From the NCBI GenBank assembly GCA_046536535.1, contig JAWDMO010000030.1, positions 1-13,487 on the forward strand: DNA of 13,487 nucleotides. Direction: 5' to 3'. The notes under the pieces are model-generated. The model searched no databases. It was not told the DNA's origin and saw nothing but the letters and a program-made list of their open reading frames with translations. Both the position numbers and the translations under genes were made by a program. This document shows positions 1 to 5,719 of the stretch, piece by piece; within the stretch, counting starts at the first letter, position 1, and every line of letters starts with the position of its first letter. This DNA comes from Conexivisphaera sp046536535 (lineage in GTDB: Archaea; Thermoproteota; Nitrososphaeria; Conexivisphaerales; Conexivisphaeraceae).

Positions 1-189
1 CTCGCACACCACGCGTCCCTCAGACGGGGCGCAGAACGTCGAGAGGACCCTCGCGCCCGACGATTCTACGGCGCGGTGCTCCTCCTCCACCGCGGAGTAG
101 CCCGAGGCCTCCACGGTCACGGCGGCGAGCCTCCTCCCCGGCTCTATCCACGAGAATGGCAGCCTGCTGATGCGATGATCGCGACTCAT
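1..189 (-). CDS. Hypothetical protein, N-terminal part only (gene runs off the window)
   Basis: This is an open frame of 63 codons with no stop, read from ATG at 189 to the window edge. The protein begins MSRDHRISRLPFSW and continues with a mixed, soluble-looking sequence ending ...STFCAPSEGRVVCE. I recognise no family. No signal peptide or membrane segment is visible in the part present. The start is chosen because a TATA-like ATTTAAG box lies 23 nt upstream, the spacing shared by several other first genes here, so the transcript is probably leaderless. An in-frame ATG at 231 would add 14 residues (MILKAFKPALIGQH), but it would place the start inside AT-rich DNA that looks like promoter. Codon composition (AGG, GCC, GTG, GAG) matches the neighbouring genes, which supports real coding. 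Confidence 0.6.
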   Translation of the reverse strand, partial: MSRDHRISRLPFSWIEPGRRLAAVTVEASGYSAVEEEHRAVESSGARVLSTFCAPSEGRVVCE

Positions 190-210
190 GTGCTGACCGA
201 TGAGTGCCGG

Positions 211-217
211 CTTAAAT
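211..217 (-). promoter_or_regulatory. TATA-like box for the partial gene at 1-189
   Basis: Read on the minus strand this is ATTTAAG. Its last A is 23 nt upstream of the ATG at 189, so transcription would start at or next to the start codon. More AT-rich matches lie further upstream at 241-262 (TATAAAT, AATTATG), and one of these would fit the alternative ATG at 231. Confidence 0.5.
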
Positions 218-393
218 GCCTTTAATATCATCCAATTGATATACCATTTATACATAATTATTTTACGATCGTCGTCGCGGTTCCACGGCCGCTGCGCGGA
301 GATCCCGCCGGAGCGCCGCGTAAACCGCGGGGGATTTCGATGAACCGGCGCGCCCCGAATTATATTTCAGCTGACGTCGTCGAGAACGGATGG

Positions 394-420
394 CTAAAAA
401 ATAAAAACAATAAATATGGC
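394..420 (-). terminator. T-rich archaeal terminator after the DUF5320 operon
   Basis: On the minus strand the sequence after the last DUF5320 stop (438-440) runs into TTTATTG, TTTTTATTTTTTA within about 20-45 nt. Archaeal RNA polymerase typically terminates at such U-tracts without needing a strong hairpin. A short palindrome (GCGGA TG TCCGC, 423-434) sits just before it, but its 2-nt loop makes it a poor hairpin. No comparable T-run occurs after the other genes in this window. Confidence 0.55.
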
Positions 421-437
421 CGCGGATGTCCGCCGCG

Positions 438-656
438 TCAGGGAGCGCCCGAGGATCCCTTCAGGGCCGCTATCCGGGATCTGACCGCGGCCAGCTGCGC
501 CTCGAGCGCCGCCGCGTAAGCCTCCAGATACGCTATCTCCACCTGCGGCTGCCACCGGTAATAGGACCACCAGTACGGGTAGCCCCACCCGAGACCCCAG
601 CCCGGACCCCACCAGCGCATTCCGCGCCACGGGGGCCAGGGAGCCCACCAGGACAC
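438..656 (-). CDS. DUF5320-like miniprotein, extremely Trp-rich
   Basis: This is a 72-residue protein with two halves. Residues 1-35 contain 11 Trp (positions 3, 4, 7, 10, 15, 16, 20, 24, 29, 30, 35) and 4 Tyr, spaced by Gly, Pro and Arg. Residues 38-66 form an amphipathic helix or coiled coil (EIAYLEAYAAALEAQL... with L44, L51, V58, I62, L65). The helix matches that of the upstream paralog (EIxYLEAYA, SRIxxL), and this architecture is that of the DUF5320 small proteins, whose function is unknown. It has no Cys and no His, so direct Fe-S or haem binding is unlikely. The start is GTG at 656. A GGGGTGATC SD overlaps the stop of the preceding gene, and only 6 nt separate the two frames, so the pair is one operon and translation may be coupled. 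Confidence 0.85.
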   Translation of the reverse strand: MSWWAPWPPWRGMRWWGPGWGLGWGYPYWWSYYRWQPQVEIAYLEAYAAALEAQLAAVRSRIAALKGSSGAP

Positions 657-662
657 CTCGGA

Positions 663-917
663 TCACCCCTTCGTCTGCTTCCTCAGGTCGTCGATCCTCG
701 ACTTAACCCTCGACAGCTCGTCCTCCAGCTGCCTCGCGTACGCCTCCAGGTAGCCGATCTCGGACTGCGGAAATCCGGGCGCGGGATACTGGCCGGCCAC
801 CGGATACGGGGCGGGATCCCAGCCGTAGGACCTCCAGTAGCCCCAGCCCGGACCGTACCCGTATCCCTGATCGCCGCACCATCCGCGGCCCCTCCTGCCG
901 TTCATGGGTCCCCACAT
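663..917 (-). CDS. DUF5320-like miniprotein, Gly/Trp/Tyr-rich with C-terminal coiled coil
   Basis: This is an 84-residue protein. It starts MWGPMNGRRGRGWCG, continues with a Gly/Tyr/Trp/Pro-rich segment (residues 17-50, repeated GYG and WG units), and ends in a charged helix (residues 53-80, EIGYLEAYARQLEDEL...SRIDDLRKQ) with heptad-like I54, L57, L64, L68, V71, I75, L78. This is the usual plan of DUF5320 proteins (Gly/Met/aromatic N-terminus, short coiled coil). In other genomes these often lie near nitrogenase-cofactor-type (DiNase Fe-Mo) or redox proteins; none is adjacent here. The start at ATG 917 is preceded by a good archaeal SD (GGTGAT, 5-nt spacing). A TATA box at 952-959 predicts a leader of about 13 nt. 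It is the first gene of the operon with the 438-656 paralog. A single Cys (C14) is present. Confidence 0.88.
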   Translation of the reverse strand: MWGPMNGRRGRGWCGDQGYGYGPGWGYWRSYGWDPAPYPVAGQYPAPGFPQSEIGYLEAYARQLEDELSRVKSRIDDLRKQTKG

Positions 918-919
918 AC

Positions 920-928
920 CTATCACCC
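920..928 (-). promoter_or_regulatory. Shine-Dalgarno site of the first DUF5320 gene
   Basis: On the minus strand GGGTGATAG precedes ATG 917 with about 5 nt spacing. GGTGAT is complementary to the archaeal 16S rRNA 3' end. It makes this the only first gene in the window with a clear SD, and it decides the start in favour of ATG 917 over the in-frame GTG at 926, which lies inside the SD. Confidence 0.7.
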
Positions 929-936
929 CGTCTTTA

Positions 937-950
937 TGTGCAATAGCACA
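937..950. promoter_or_regulatory. Candidate operator: palindrome TGTGC-AATA-GCACA
   Basis: This is a perfect inverted repeat with 5-bp arms and a 4-nt spacer. It lies between the TATA box (952-959) and the predicted start of transcription (about 930) of the DUF5320 operon. In archaea this is where a bound repressor blocks RNA polymerase recruitment. The site is about 25 bp upstream of the TATA box of the divergent phosphatase gene, so it might affect only the DUF5320 side. The identity of any regulator is unknown. Confidence 0.45.
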
Positions 951-951
951 C

Positions 952-959
952 AATATAAA
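952..959 (-). promoter_or_regulatory. BRE/TATA promoter of the DUF5320 operon
   Basis: On the minus strand GGAAAG followed by TTTATATT gives a near-consensus BRE plus TATA pair. It is the strongest-looking TATA box in the window. Transcription is expected near 930, giving a short leader that carries the GGTGAT SD. Confidence 0.7.
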
Positions 960-973
960 CCTTTCCGCCAAAG

Positions 974-979
974 CTAAAA
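974..979 (+). promoter_or_regulatory. TATA-like box of the HAD phosphatase gene
   Basis: CTAAAA sits with its last A 23 nt before ATG 1002. No SD precedes the ATG (the intervening sequence is GC-rich), which fits a leaderless transcript. Confidence 0.5.
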
Positions 980-1001
980 CCGGCGCGGCGCTGGGGCCCG
1001 C

Positions 1002-1715
1002 ATGCGCCTGAGAATTCTCGCGGCCGACGTCGACGGAACGCTGACCGAGACGAGGGGGTCTTACCGGCTGAGCATGAACGCCATCTCCATGATAAGGGAG
1101 CTGGAATCGCGCGGTGTCGCCGTCGTGCTGGCCACCGGGAACAGCTACCAGATAACGAGCGGGCTCACGCGGTACCTGGGCGCCAGCTGGCCGGCGATAG
1201 CCGAGAACGGATGCGTGCTGGTGGAGAGGGGCAGGGTGGAGAGCCTCTGCTCGGGAAGGCCGCCCGACGCGCTCATCGATTCCGTGAGGGCGCTGGGGCT
1301 CTCCGAGGGCTGGCAGAACCCGTGCCGGCTGCACGACGTCGAGTTCGTGTCGGATGACCGCGGGTCGCTCACGAGGCTCGTCCCGGAGGTGGAGAGGGCG
1401 ATGGCCGCCTTCGGGTGGAACGGCAGGGTCCTCGTCAGCGGATACGCCCTCCACATGCAGCCGCCCGGGGGCGGAAAGGGCGCCGCCCTGAGGAAGGTCG
1501 CGGGGAGGCTCGGCGTACCGGCGGAGCAATCGGGGGCGGTCGGGGACTCCTCCGGGGACGTGGACCTCCTGCTCTCGGCCGGCTTCAGGGCCGCCGTGGG
1601 CGACGCCGACCCGGAGCTCAAGGGCGTGGCCGGATACGTGGCTGCGGCGCCGGCGGGGGAAGGGTTCGCAGAGGTGGCGGAGTACGTCCTGAGGGAGCTG
1701 GAGCCGGCCCGATGA
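1002..1715 (+). CDS. HAD-superfamily phosphatase, probable archaeal phosphoglycolate phosphatase (TA0175 type)
   Basis: The protein has 237 residues, the usual length for archaeal phosphoglycolate phosphatases and related Cof-type (C2 cap) HAD enzymes. Motif I is DVDGT (D9 nucleophile, D11 acid/base). Motif II is ATGNS (T45). Motif III is GGGKG (K159) and motif IV GDSSGD (D182, D186). The Cof family usually has GDSxND in motif IV; here Gly replaces the Asn. The C2-type cap lies at about 80-155. The expected reaction is dephosphorylation of 2-phosphoglycolate to glycolate in the cytosol, a detoxification or salvage step. A sugar-phosphate or mannosyl-3-phosphoglycerate phosphatase of the same fold is the main alternative. 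It starts at ATG 1002, apparently leaderless. P5C dehydrogenase follows 51 nt later with its own promoter-like box, so the two are probably separate transcripts. Confidence 0.85.
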   Translation: MRLRILAADVDGTLTETRGSYRLSMNAISMIRELESRGVAVVLATGNSYQITSGLTRYLGASWPAIAENGCVLVERGRVESLCSGRPPDALIDSVRALGLSEGWQNPCRLHDVEFVSDDRGSLTRLVPEVERAMAAFGWNGRVLVSGYALHMQPPGGGKGAALRKVAGRLGVPAEQSGAVGDSSGDVDLLLSAGFRAAVGDADPELKGVAGYVAAAPAGEGFAEVAEYVLRELEPAR

Positions 1716-1737
1716 ATCGCCCGGGCGGACGCAACGC

Positions 1738-1743
1738 CTATTA
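1738..1743 (+). promoter_or_regulatory. TATA-like box of the P5C dehydrogenase gene
   Basis: CTATTA, with its last A 24 nt upstream of ATG 1767, lies just after the HAD stop at 1713-1715. There is no SD before ATG 1767 (the sequence is TTTCAAACC), so a leaderless mRNA is likely. Confidence 0.5.
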
Positions 1744-1766
1744 GATGGGCGCGTCGATTTCAAACC

Positions 1767-3350
1767 ATGAGCGGGGTAAAGTACACGAGCTCCTCCCTGG
1801 ACGACGCGTCGAACGCGAGGTACGAGGACTCGCTCTCGTACGTCGAGGGGGAGCTGCTCGGCAGATACTACCCGATGGAGATCGGGGGAAGGGACGTCCT
1901 GGCGTCCGAGTACGAGGTCAGGAGCCCGGTGGACTCCGACATCGTGGTGGGGCGCTTCCAGAGGGGCGGGAGGGAGGAGGCTTCGGCGGCGCTCAAGGCC
2001 GCCGCGGACGCGTTCGAGGACTGGGCCGGGAGGGACTGGAGGGAACGCGCCGCCGTCATGAGGCGCGTGGCGGACGCCGTGGAGCGCAGGAAGTTCGTCC
2101 TGGCCGCCGCCATGGCGTACGAGGTGGGCAAGAACCGGGTGGAGGCGGTCGCCGAGGTGAACGAGACGCTCGAGGCCATCCGGTACTACGCGGCGCTCGT
2201 GGAGAAGGAGGGGGGCTACGTCAGGAGGATGTCGCCGGGGGGCCCGGGCGAGGACACGTGGAGCGTCGCGAGGCCCAGGGGCCCGTGGTTCGTGATCTCG
2301 CCGTTCAACTTCCCCGCGATGCTCGGGAGCGGGATGGTCCAGGGGGCGCTGATAACCGGGAACACGGTCGTCTGGAAGCCCTCCGAGGACGCGACGCTGA
2401 CCGCGTACCTGATGTACGGGGCGTACATCGAGGGAGGGGTCCCGCCGGGCGTCCTGAACCTGCTGACGGGGCCCGGCGAGCTCTACGAGGACGTCATAGT
2501 GGGGGACCGGAGGGTCGCGGGCATCGCCTTCACGGGATCGAGGGACGTGGGACGCCACCTGTACGTGGAGTTCGCCTCCAGGCAGCCGTACCCGAAGCCG
2601 GTGGTCCTCGAGACGGGCAGCAAGAACCCCGCGGTGGTCACGGCGAAGGCGGACATCGCCGCCGCCATCGAGGGCGTCGCGAGGGGGGCGTTCGGCTACG
2701 GCGGACAGAAGTGCAGCGCCACCTCCAGGGTATACGTGCACGAGGACGTTATGGGGAAGTTCCTGGACGGGCTGGTCGAGTTCACGGGATCGCTCTCGGT
2801 CGGGGACCCGAGGAAGCGCGGCACATTCATGGGCCCGCTGATAAACGAGCGCGCGTACGCCAACTTCGCCCGCAACGTGGAGGACGGGATCGCCGCCGGC
2901 GGGAGGGTGCTCGTGGGCGGCAGGCAGCTGAGGGATGGATGGATGTCCCGGGGATTCTACGTGGAGCCCACGGTGATGGCGGGGGTCCCGGAGGACCATC
3001 GCCTGTTCAGGGATGAGCTTTTCATGCCGCTGCTCCTCGTGGCGCCCTTCAGGGACATGGACGAGGCCATAGCCAAGGTGAACTCGACCGACTACGGGTT
3101 GACGGCCGGCATATTCTCGGAGGACGAGGGCGAGGTGGAGGCGTTCATGGAGCGCGCGGAGTTCGGCGTCGTGTACGCCAACAGGAGGGGCGGCGCCACC
3201 ACGGGCGCATGGCCGGGCGCCCAGACGTTCGTGGGGTGGAAGGCCAGCGGCGCCACTGGAAGGGGCATCGGGGGGCCGTACTATCTGCTGAACTTCTTCC
3301 AGGAGCAGTCAAGGACGTACGTCGGAAGGGATGGCGGGCAACCGCGCTGA
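1767..3350 (+). CDS. 1-pyrroline-5-carboxylate (L-glutamate gamma-semialdehyde) dehydrogenase, ALDH family
   Basis: This 527-residue NAD(P)-dependent aldehyde dehydrogenase should oxidise glutamate gamma-semialdehyde to glutamate, the second step of proline breakdown. Catalytic residues are in place: N181 in PFNFP, K204 in WKPSE, E282 in LETGSKN, C316 in GQKCSA and E417 in RDELFMP. Features favouring P5CDH over other ALDHs are the long N-terminal region before the Rossmann fold (RYYPMEIGG...), the FGYGGQKCSATSRVYV context around the Cys, and the C-terminal run ANRRGGATTGAWPG, QTFVGWKASG, GGPYYL, EQS. Non-phosphorylating GAPDH or another semialdehyde dehydrogenase is the alternative. The next gene, a DAO-type flavoprotein, starts 48 nt later with an SD and no visible promoter, so the two are probably one operon feeding proline carbon into glutamate. 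Confidence 0.85.
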   Translation: MSGVKYTSSSLDDASNARYEDSLSYVEGELLGRYYPMEIGGRDVLASEYEVRSPVDSDIVVGRFQRGGREEASAALKAAADAFEDWAGRDWRERAAVMRRVADAVERRKFVLAAAMAYEVGKNRVEAVAEVNETLEAIRYYAALVEKEGGYVRRMSPGGPGEDTWSVARPRGPWFVISPFNFPAMLGSGMVQGALITGNTVVWKPSEDATLTAYLMYGAYIEGGVPPGVLNLLTGPGELYEDVIVGDRRVAGIAFTGSRDVGRHLYVEFASRQPYPKPVVLETGSKNPAVVTAKADIAAAIEGVARGAFGYGGQKCSATSRVYVHEDVMGKFLDGLVEFTGSLSVGDPRKRGTFMGPLINERAYANFARNVEDGIAAGGRVLVGGRQLRDGWMSRGFYVEPTVMAGVPEDHRLFRDELFMPLLLVAPFRDMDEAIAKVNSTDYGLTAGIFSEDEGEVEAFMERAEFGVVYANRRGGATTGAWPGAQTFVGWKASGATGRGIGGPYYLLNFFQEQSRTYVGRDGGQPR

Positions 3351-3387
3351 GGACGCGCGATTCGATCCGGGGGATGGGTGGGGCGGG

Positions 3388-3392
3388 GGAGG
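3388..3392 (+). promoter_or_regulatory. Shine-Dalgarno site of the FAD oxidoreductase gene
   Basis: GGAGG lies 6 nt before ATG 3399. It supports that ATG as the start rather than the in-frame GTG at 3378, which would prepend GRGRRG upstream of the Rossmann strand. Confidence 0.65.
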
Positions 3393-3398
3393 AGGGGA

Positions 3399-4607
3399 AT
3401 GGGCTACGACTTCGTCGTGGTGGGCGCGGGCGTCATAGGGCTCTCCGCGGCGTATCACGTAAAGCGCGCGTCGCCGGGATCCAGCGTGCTCCTGGTTGAC
3501 GCCCTGGGTGGCCCCGGGCTCGGGGACACTTCGAAGTCCGTGGGGGGCTTCAGGACCGCGTTCACGTCCGATGTCAATCGCGCGCTGGCCAGCAGCAGCG
3601 TCGGGTTCTACGAGGAGCTGCAGGCGGGGGGACGCGACCTGGGGCTCAGGCGCTACGGCTACCTCTTCCTCGCGACGGACGAAACATACGATGAACTGAT
3701 GAGGTATCTGGGAGGGGGCTCGAGGCTCCTCGACGAGCGCGAGCTCTCGGAGATGGGCTTGAGGACGCGCGTGTCGGGGCTGGAGGACGCCCGCGCGCTG
3801 GGCCTGGGGGACCTCGTCGGGGGATTCCTATATGGGGACGCCGGCATCCTGGATCCGCACCTGATAGTCGGGTACTACGCGGAGGAGCTGGAGGACGCCG
3901 GGTGCGAGTTCATGTACAACGCGGAGGCCGAGCTCCTGATGGAGCCGGTCTATCCGCTCGGGATGCCGGGCGAGCCCTTCCCCTGGCAGGAGGTCCGCGT
4001 GAGGGGGGTGATCGCCGGGGGGAGGGAGATCCGGTCGGAATCCGTCGTCCTGGCCACCGGGGCGTGGACCGGCGGGATGCTGGACGCGCTGGGGACTCCG
4101 CTCCCCCTCAGGCCGCTCAGGAGGATGGCCTACTCGATCCCCGCGACATCGGGGGACCTCAGGGGCCTGCTGGATGCCGGGATACCGCCGCTCGTGGTTC
4201 CCGGCGGGGTCTTCCTGAGGCCCGAGCCGGGGGGCGCCTTCTACGTGGAATTCGGCCTCAGGCGGCCGTACGGGCCGGACGATCCGGAGCCGACGGCGTG
4301 GGAGCTGGGCGCGCTGCCCGTGCTCTCGTCCTACCTGAGGGCATTCGAGGGGGTCCGCCCCGGCGATTCCTGGGTGGGCCGCTACGACATGAACGTGGTG
4401 AGCGGGACGCCGGTGGTGGAGAGGGTGGCCGAGGGCCTCGTCGTCGCGGCCGGCACATCGGGATCCGGCGTGATGAAGGCCGACGCGGTCGGGAGGATGG
4501 CGGCGGCGCTCGCGCTGGGGCTGGATCGCGCGGAGCTCCACGGCGGCGGTAGCCTGCCGGCCGACGCGCTCTCAGCGCCCCGGGGGGAGGAGCGCCTGGT
4601 AATATAG
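3399..4607 (+). CDS. FAD-dependent amino-acid/amine dehydrogenase (DAO family), candidate proline dehydrogenase beta-like subunit
   Basis: The protein has 402 residues. An N-terminal Rossmann FAD motif, YDFVVVGAGVIGLSAAYH (G9, G11, G14), is followed by the second FAD contact GDTSKSVGGFRTAFT (about 43-58). The substrate domain contains RRYGYLFLA, and the C-terminal FAD loop is VVAAGTSGSGVMKADAVG. This is the layout of D-amino-acid oxidase, sarcosine oxidase and the archaeal L-proline dehydrogenase beta subunits. Its position directly behind P5C dehydrogenase makes proline (or hydroxyproline) the favoured substrate: oxidation to P5C, which the neighbour then converts. This is inference; sarcosine, glycine or a D-amino acid cannot be excluded. 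No alpha or gamma subunits or Cys-rich ferredoxin-like protein sit next to it. The start ATG 3399 is set by an SD. The stop codon TAG overlaps the TATA box of the next gene. Confidence 0.82.
   Translation: MGYDFVVVGAGVIGLSAAYHVKRASPGSSVLLVDALGGPGLGDTSKSVGGFRTAFTSDVNRALASSSVGFYEELQAGGRDLGLRRYGYLFLATDETYDELMRYLGGGSRLLDERELSEMGLRTRVSGLEDARALGLGDLVGGFLYGDAGILDPHLIVGYYAEELEDAGCEFMYNAEAELLMEPVYPLGMPGEPFPWQEVRVRGVIAGGREIRSESVVLATGAWTGGMLDALGTPLPLRPLRRMAYSIPATSGDLRGLLDAGIPPLVVPGGVFLRPEPGGAFYVEFGLRRPYGPDDPEPTAWELGALPVLSSYLRAFEGVRPGDSWVGRYDMNVVSGTPVVERVAEGLVVAAGTSGSGVMKADAVGRMAAALALGLDRAELHGGGSLPADALSAPRGEERLVI
4599..4606 (+). promoter_or_regulatory. TATA box of the glycosyltransferase gene, overlapping the previous stop codon
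   Basis: GTAATATA forms the last two sense codons and part of the TAG stop of the FAD oxidoreductase gene. Its last A is 24 nt upstream of GTG 4630. The sequence between is GC-rich without an SD, so a leaderless mRNA with a GTG start is expected. Confidence 0.6.
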
Positions 4608-4629
4608 GGGGACCCATCCGACTCCCCGC

Positions 4630-5661
4630 GTGCGCGTCGAGTCGGGCCGCGCCGGGCCGCGCGTACTGTTCGCGTCCTCCAGCGTGGGGCTGGGGCACGT
4701 GGCCAGGGACCTGCACCTGAGGCGGCTCATGGAATTCGGAGACGTGGAGTGGCTCACGGCCGGCAGCGCGCTGGGGTTCCTCGAGGCGAACGGGGAGAAG
4801 GTGCATCCGGCGTCCCGCCTGCTGCGGAGCCTCGGCGACGTGATAGGGGGCTCGCTGATCGGCGGATGCCGCGTCAGGATGAGGCCCGGGCCCATCCGCG
4901 ACCTCTACTCCGCCGTCAGGTCGAACGCCGATTTGATCGACGACGCGGTGGACTTGGGGTCCTACGACCTGGTGGTGGCGGACGAGTTCTGGGAGCTGCT
5001 TCTCTCCGGGCGGAGGCCGGGGAAGGGGGTCTTCCTTACGGACTTCGTGGACCTCTCGCCGGGGCTCTGGCGGATGCCCCTCCGCCCGTTCATCCGCCGC
5101 CTCGGCGACGCGATACGCCGGAGGGCCGTCGAGCGGTTCGACCTGAGGGTTCACGTGGGGATGTGGGGGGAGGCCGGGGGGTTCTGGCACCCGGGCCAGC
5201 TGGTGACGGACGCGGCCGTCGCATCCGGTGGGTCCGGGGGTCCGGTCGTCGTGAACGTGGGCGGCACCCGGGCCGGATGCGGGATGGCCGCGGGGCTGGG
5301 CCCCGAGCTGAGGGCCAGGGGGGTGGATTTCACCGTGATCGGCCCCTGCGGCGAGTTCACCGGGAATCCCGCGCGGATCCTGTCCGGCGCGAGCGCCGTG
5401 ATCACGCTCGCCGGCTACTCGAGCCTGGTGGAGGTCGCCCTCCTGAGGAAGCCGGCCGTCGTGGTCCCGATCCGGGGGCACTTCGAACACGCGGAGAACG
5501 CCCGGGCGTTCTCCGGGAGGAGCGGCTATCGCGTGGTCCCCTGCTCCGACGGGAGGGCGCAGGCGGAGGCGCTCCTCGAGGTCATGGGCGAGGAGCCGGA
5601 TCCGCCCCCGGTCGTCGACTCCTCCGAGGAGATCGCGCGCGCGATACTGGAACTGGCGTAG
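4630..5661 (+). CDS. MurG-like GT-B glycosyltransferase (GT28-type)
   Basis: The protein has 343 residues in two Rossmann-like halves. The N-terminal domain opens RVLFASSSVGLGHVARDLHL, with the GxGH loop (20-23) typical of MurG and GT28 enzymes. The C-terminal domain has VVVNVGGTRAG (207-217), a second Rossmann start, and the nucleotide-sugar-binding segment AGYSSLVEVALLRKPAVVVP (261-280, including the conserved Glu E268), followed by H284 and H287. No membrane segment is obvious; MurG-like enzymes act at the cytoplasmic membrane face. Archaea lack MurG peptidoglycan synthesis, so the acceptor is probably a glycolipid, a polyprenyl-phosphate sugar or an S-layer glycan; I cannot say which. Start codon GTG 4630 fits the promoter spacing. 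The family call is good and the substrate unknown. Confidence 0.78.
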   Translation: MRVESGRAGPRVLFASSSVGLGHVARDLHLRRLMEFGDVEWLTAGSALGFLEANGEKVHPASRLLRSLGDVIGGSLIGGCRVRMRPGPIRDLYSAVRSNADLIDDAVDLGSYDLVVADEFWELLLSGRRPGKGVFLTDFVDLSPGLWRMPLRPFIRRLGDAIRRRAVERFDLRVHVGMWGEAGGFWHPGQLVTDAAVASGGSGGPVVVNVGGTRAGCGMAAGLGPELRARGVDFTVIGPCGEFTGNPARILSGASAVITLAGYSSLVEVALLRKPAVVVPIRGHFEHAENARAFSGRSGYRVVPCSDGRAQAEALLEVMGEEPDPPPVVDSSEEIARAILELA

Positions 5662-5690
5662 TCCCCGGGACGCGGCGCCGACGGAATCCG

Positions 5691-5698
5691 TTATATTT
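5691..5698 (+). promoter_or_regulatory. TATA box of the MgtC/DUF4010 gene
   Basis: TTATATTT lies 30 nt after the glycosyltransferase stop. Measured from A5695, GTG 5720 is 25 nt away and ATG 5711 only 16 nt. The box therefore supports GTG 5720 as the real start. Confidence 0.65.
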
Positions 5699-5719
5699 CG
5701 GGGCCATCGCATGCGGCGC

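Larger units (their letters stand above)
190..437. other. Intergenic region: promoter island and 3' flank of the DUF5320 operon
   Basis: No convincing gene lies here. The segment 211-270 is strikingly AT-rich in a GC-rich genome and carries stacked TATA-like motifs for the minus-strand gene at 1-189. At 316-330 there is a perfect 5-bp inverted repeat (CCGCG, 5-nt loop, CGCGG). At 358-367 an isolated TATA-like AATTATATTT has no credible gene on either side. The A-rich stretch at 394-420 is the T-rich 3' end of the DUF5320 operon read on the minus strand. Confidence 0.55.

Noticed and set aside
174..204. Possible box C/D sRNA-like pattern (GATGATC, CTGA, GATGAG)
   Set aside because: A C-like box and a CTGA are about 12 nt apart and a C'-like box follows, but no terminal D box or closing stem is present and the segment overlaps the start of a coding gene.
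358..404. Plus-strand TATA-like AATTATATTT followed about 26 nt later by a 4-codon ORF (ATG GCT AAA AAA TAA)
   Set aside because: Too short to call a gene, and the transcript would run antisense into DUF5320. It may be chance AT-richness of the gap.
663..2999. Very long minus-strand open frame (778 codons) opposite the HAD and P5CDH genes
   Set aside because: Only its last 84 codons (663-917) form a real gene. The rest is Arg/Pro/His/Gly-rich without motifs and is the antisense shadow of well-supported genes in GC-rich DNA.
1767..3350. Alternative reading of the ALDH as non-phosphorylating glyceraldehyde-3-phosphate dehydrogenase
   Set aside because: The N-terminal extension, GQKCSATSRVYV context, GWKASG/GGPYYL/EQS C-terminus and the flavoprotein neighbour fit P5C dehydrogenase better.
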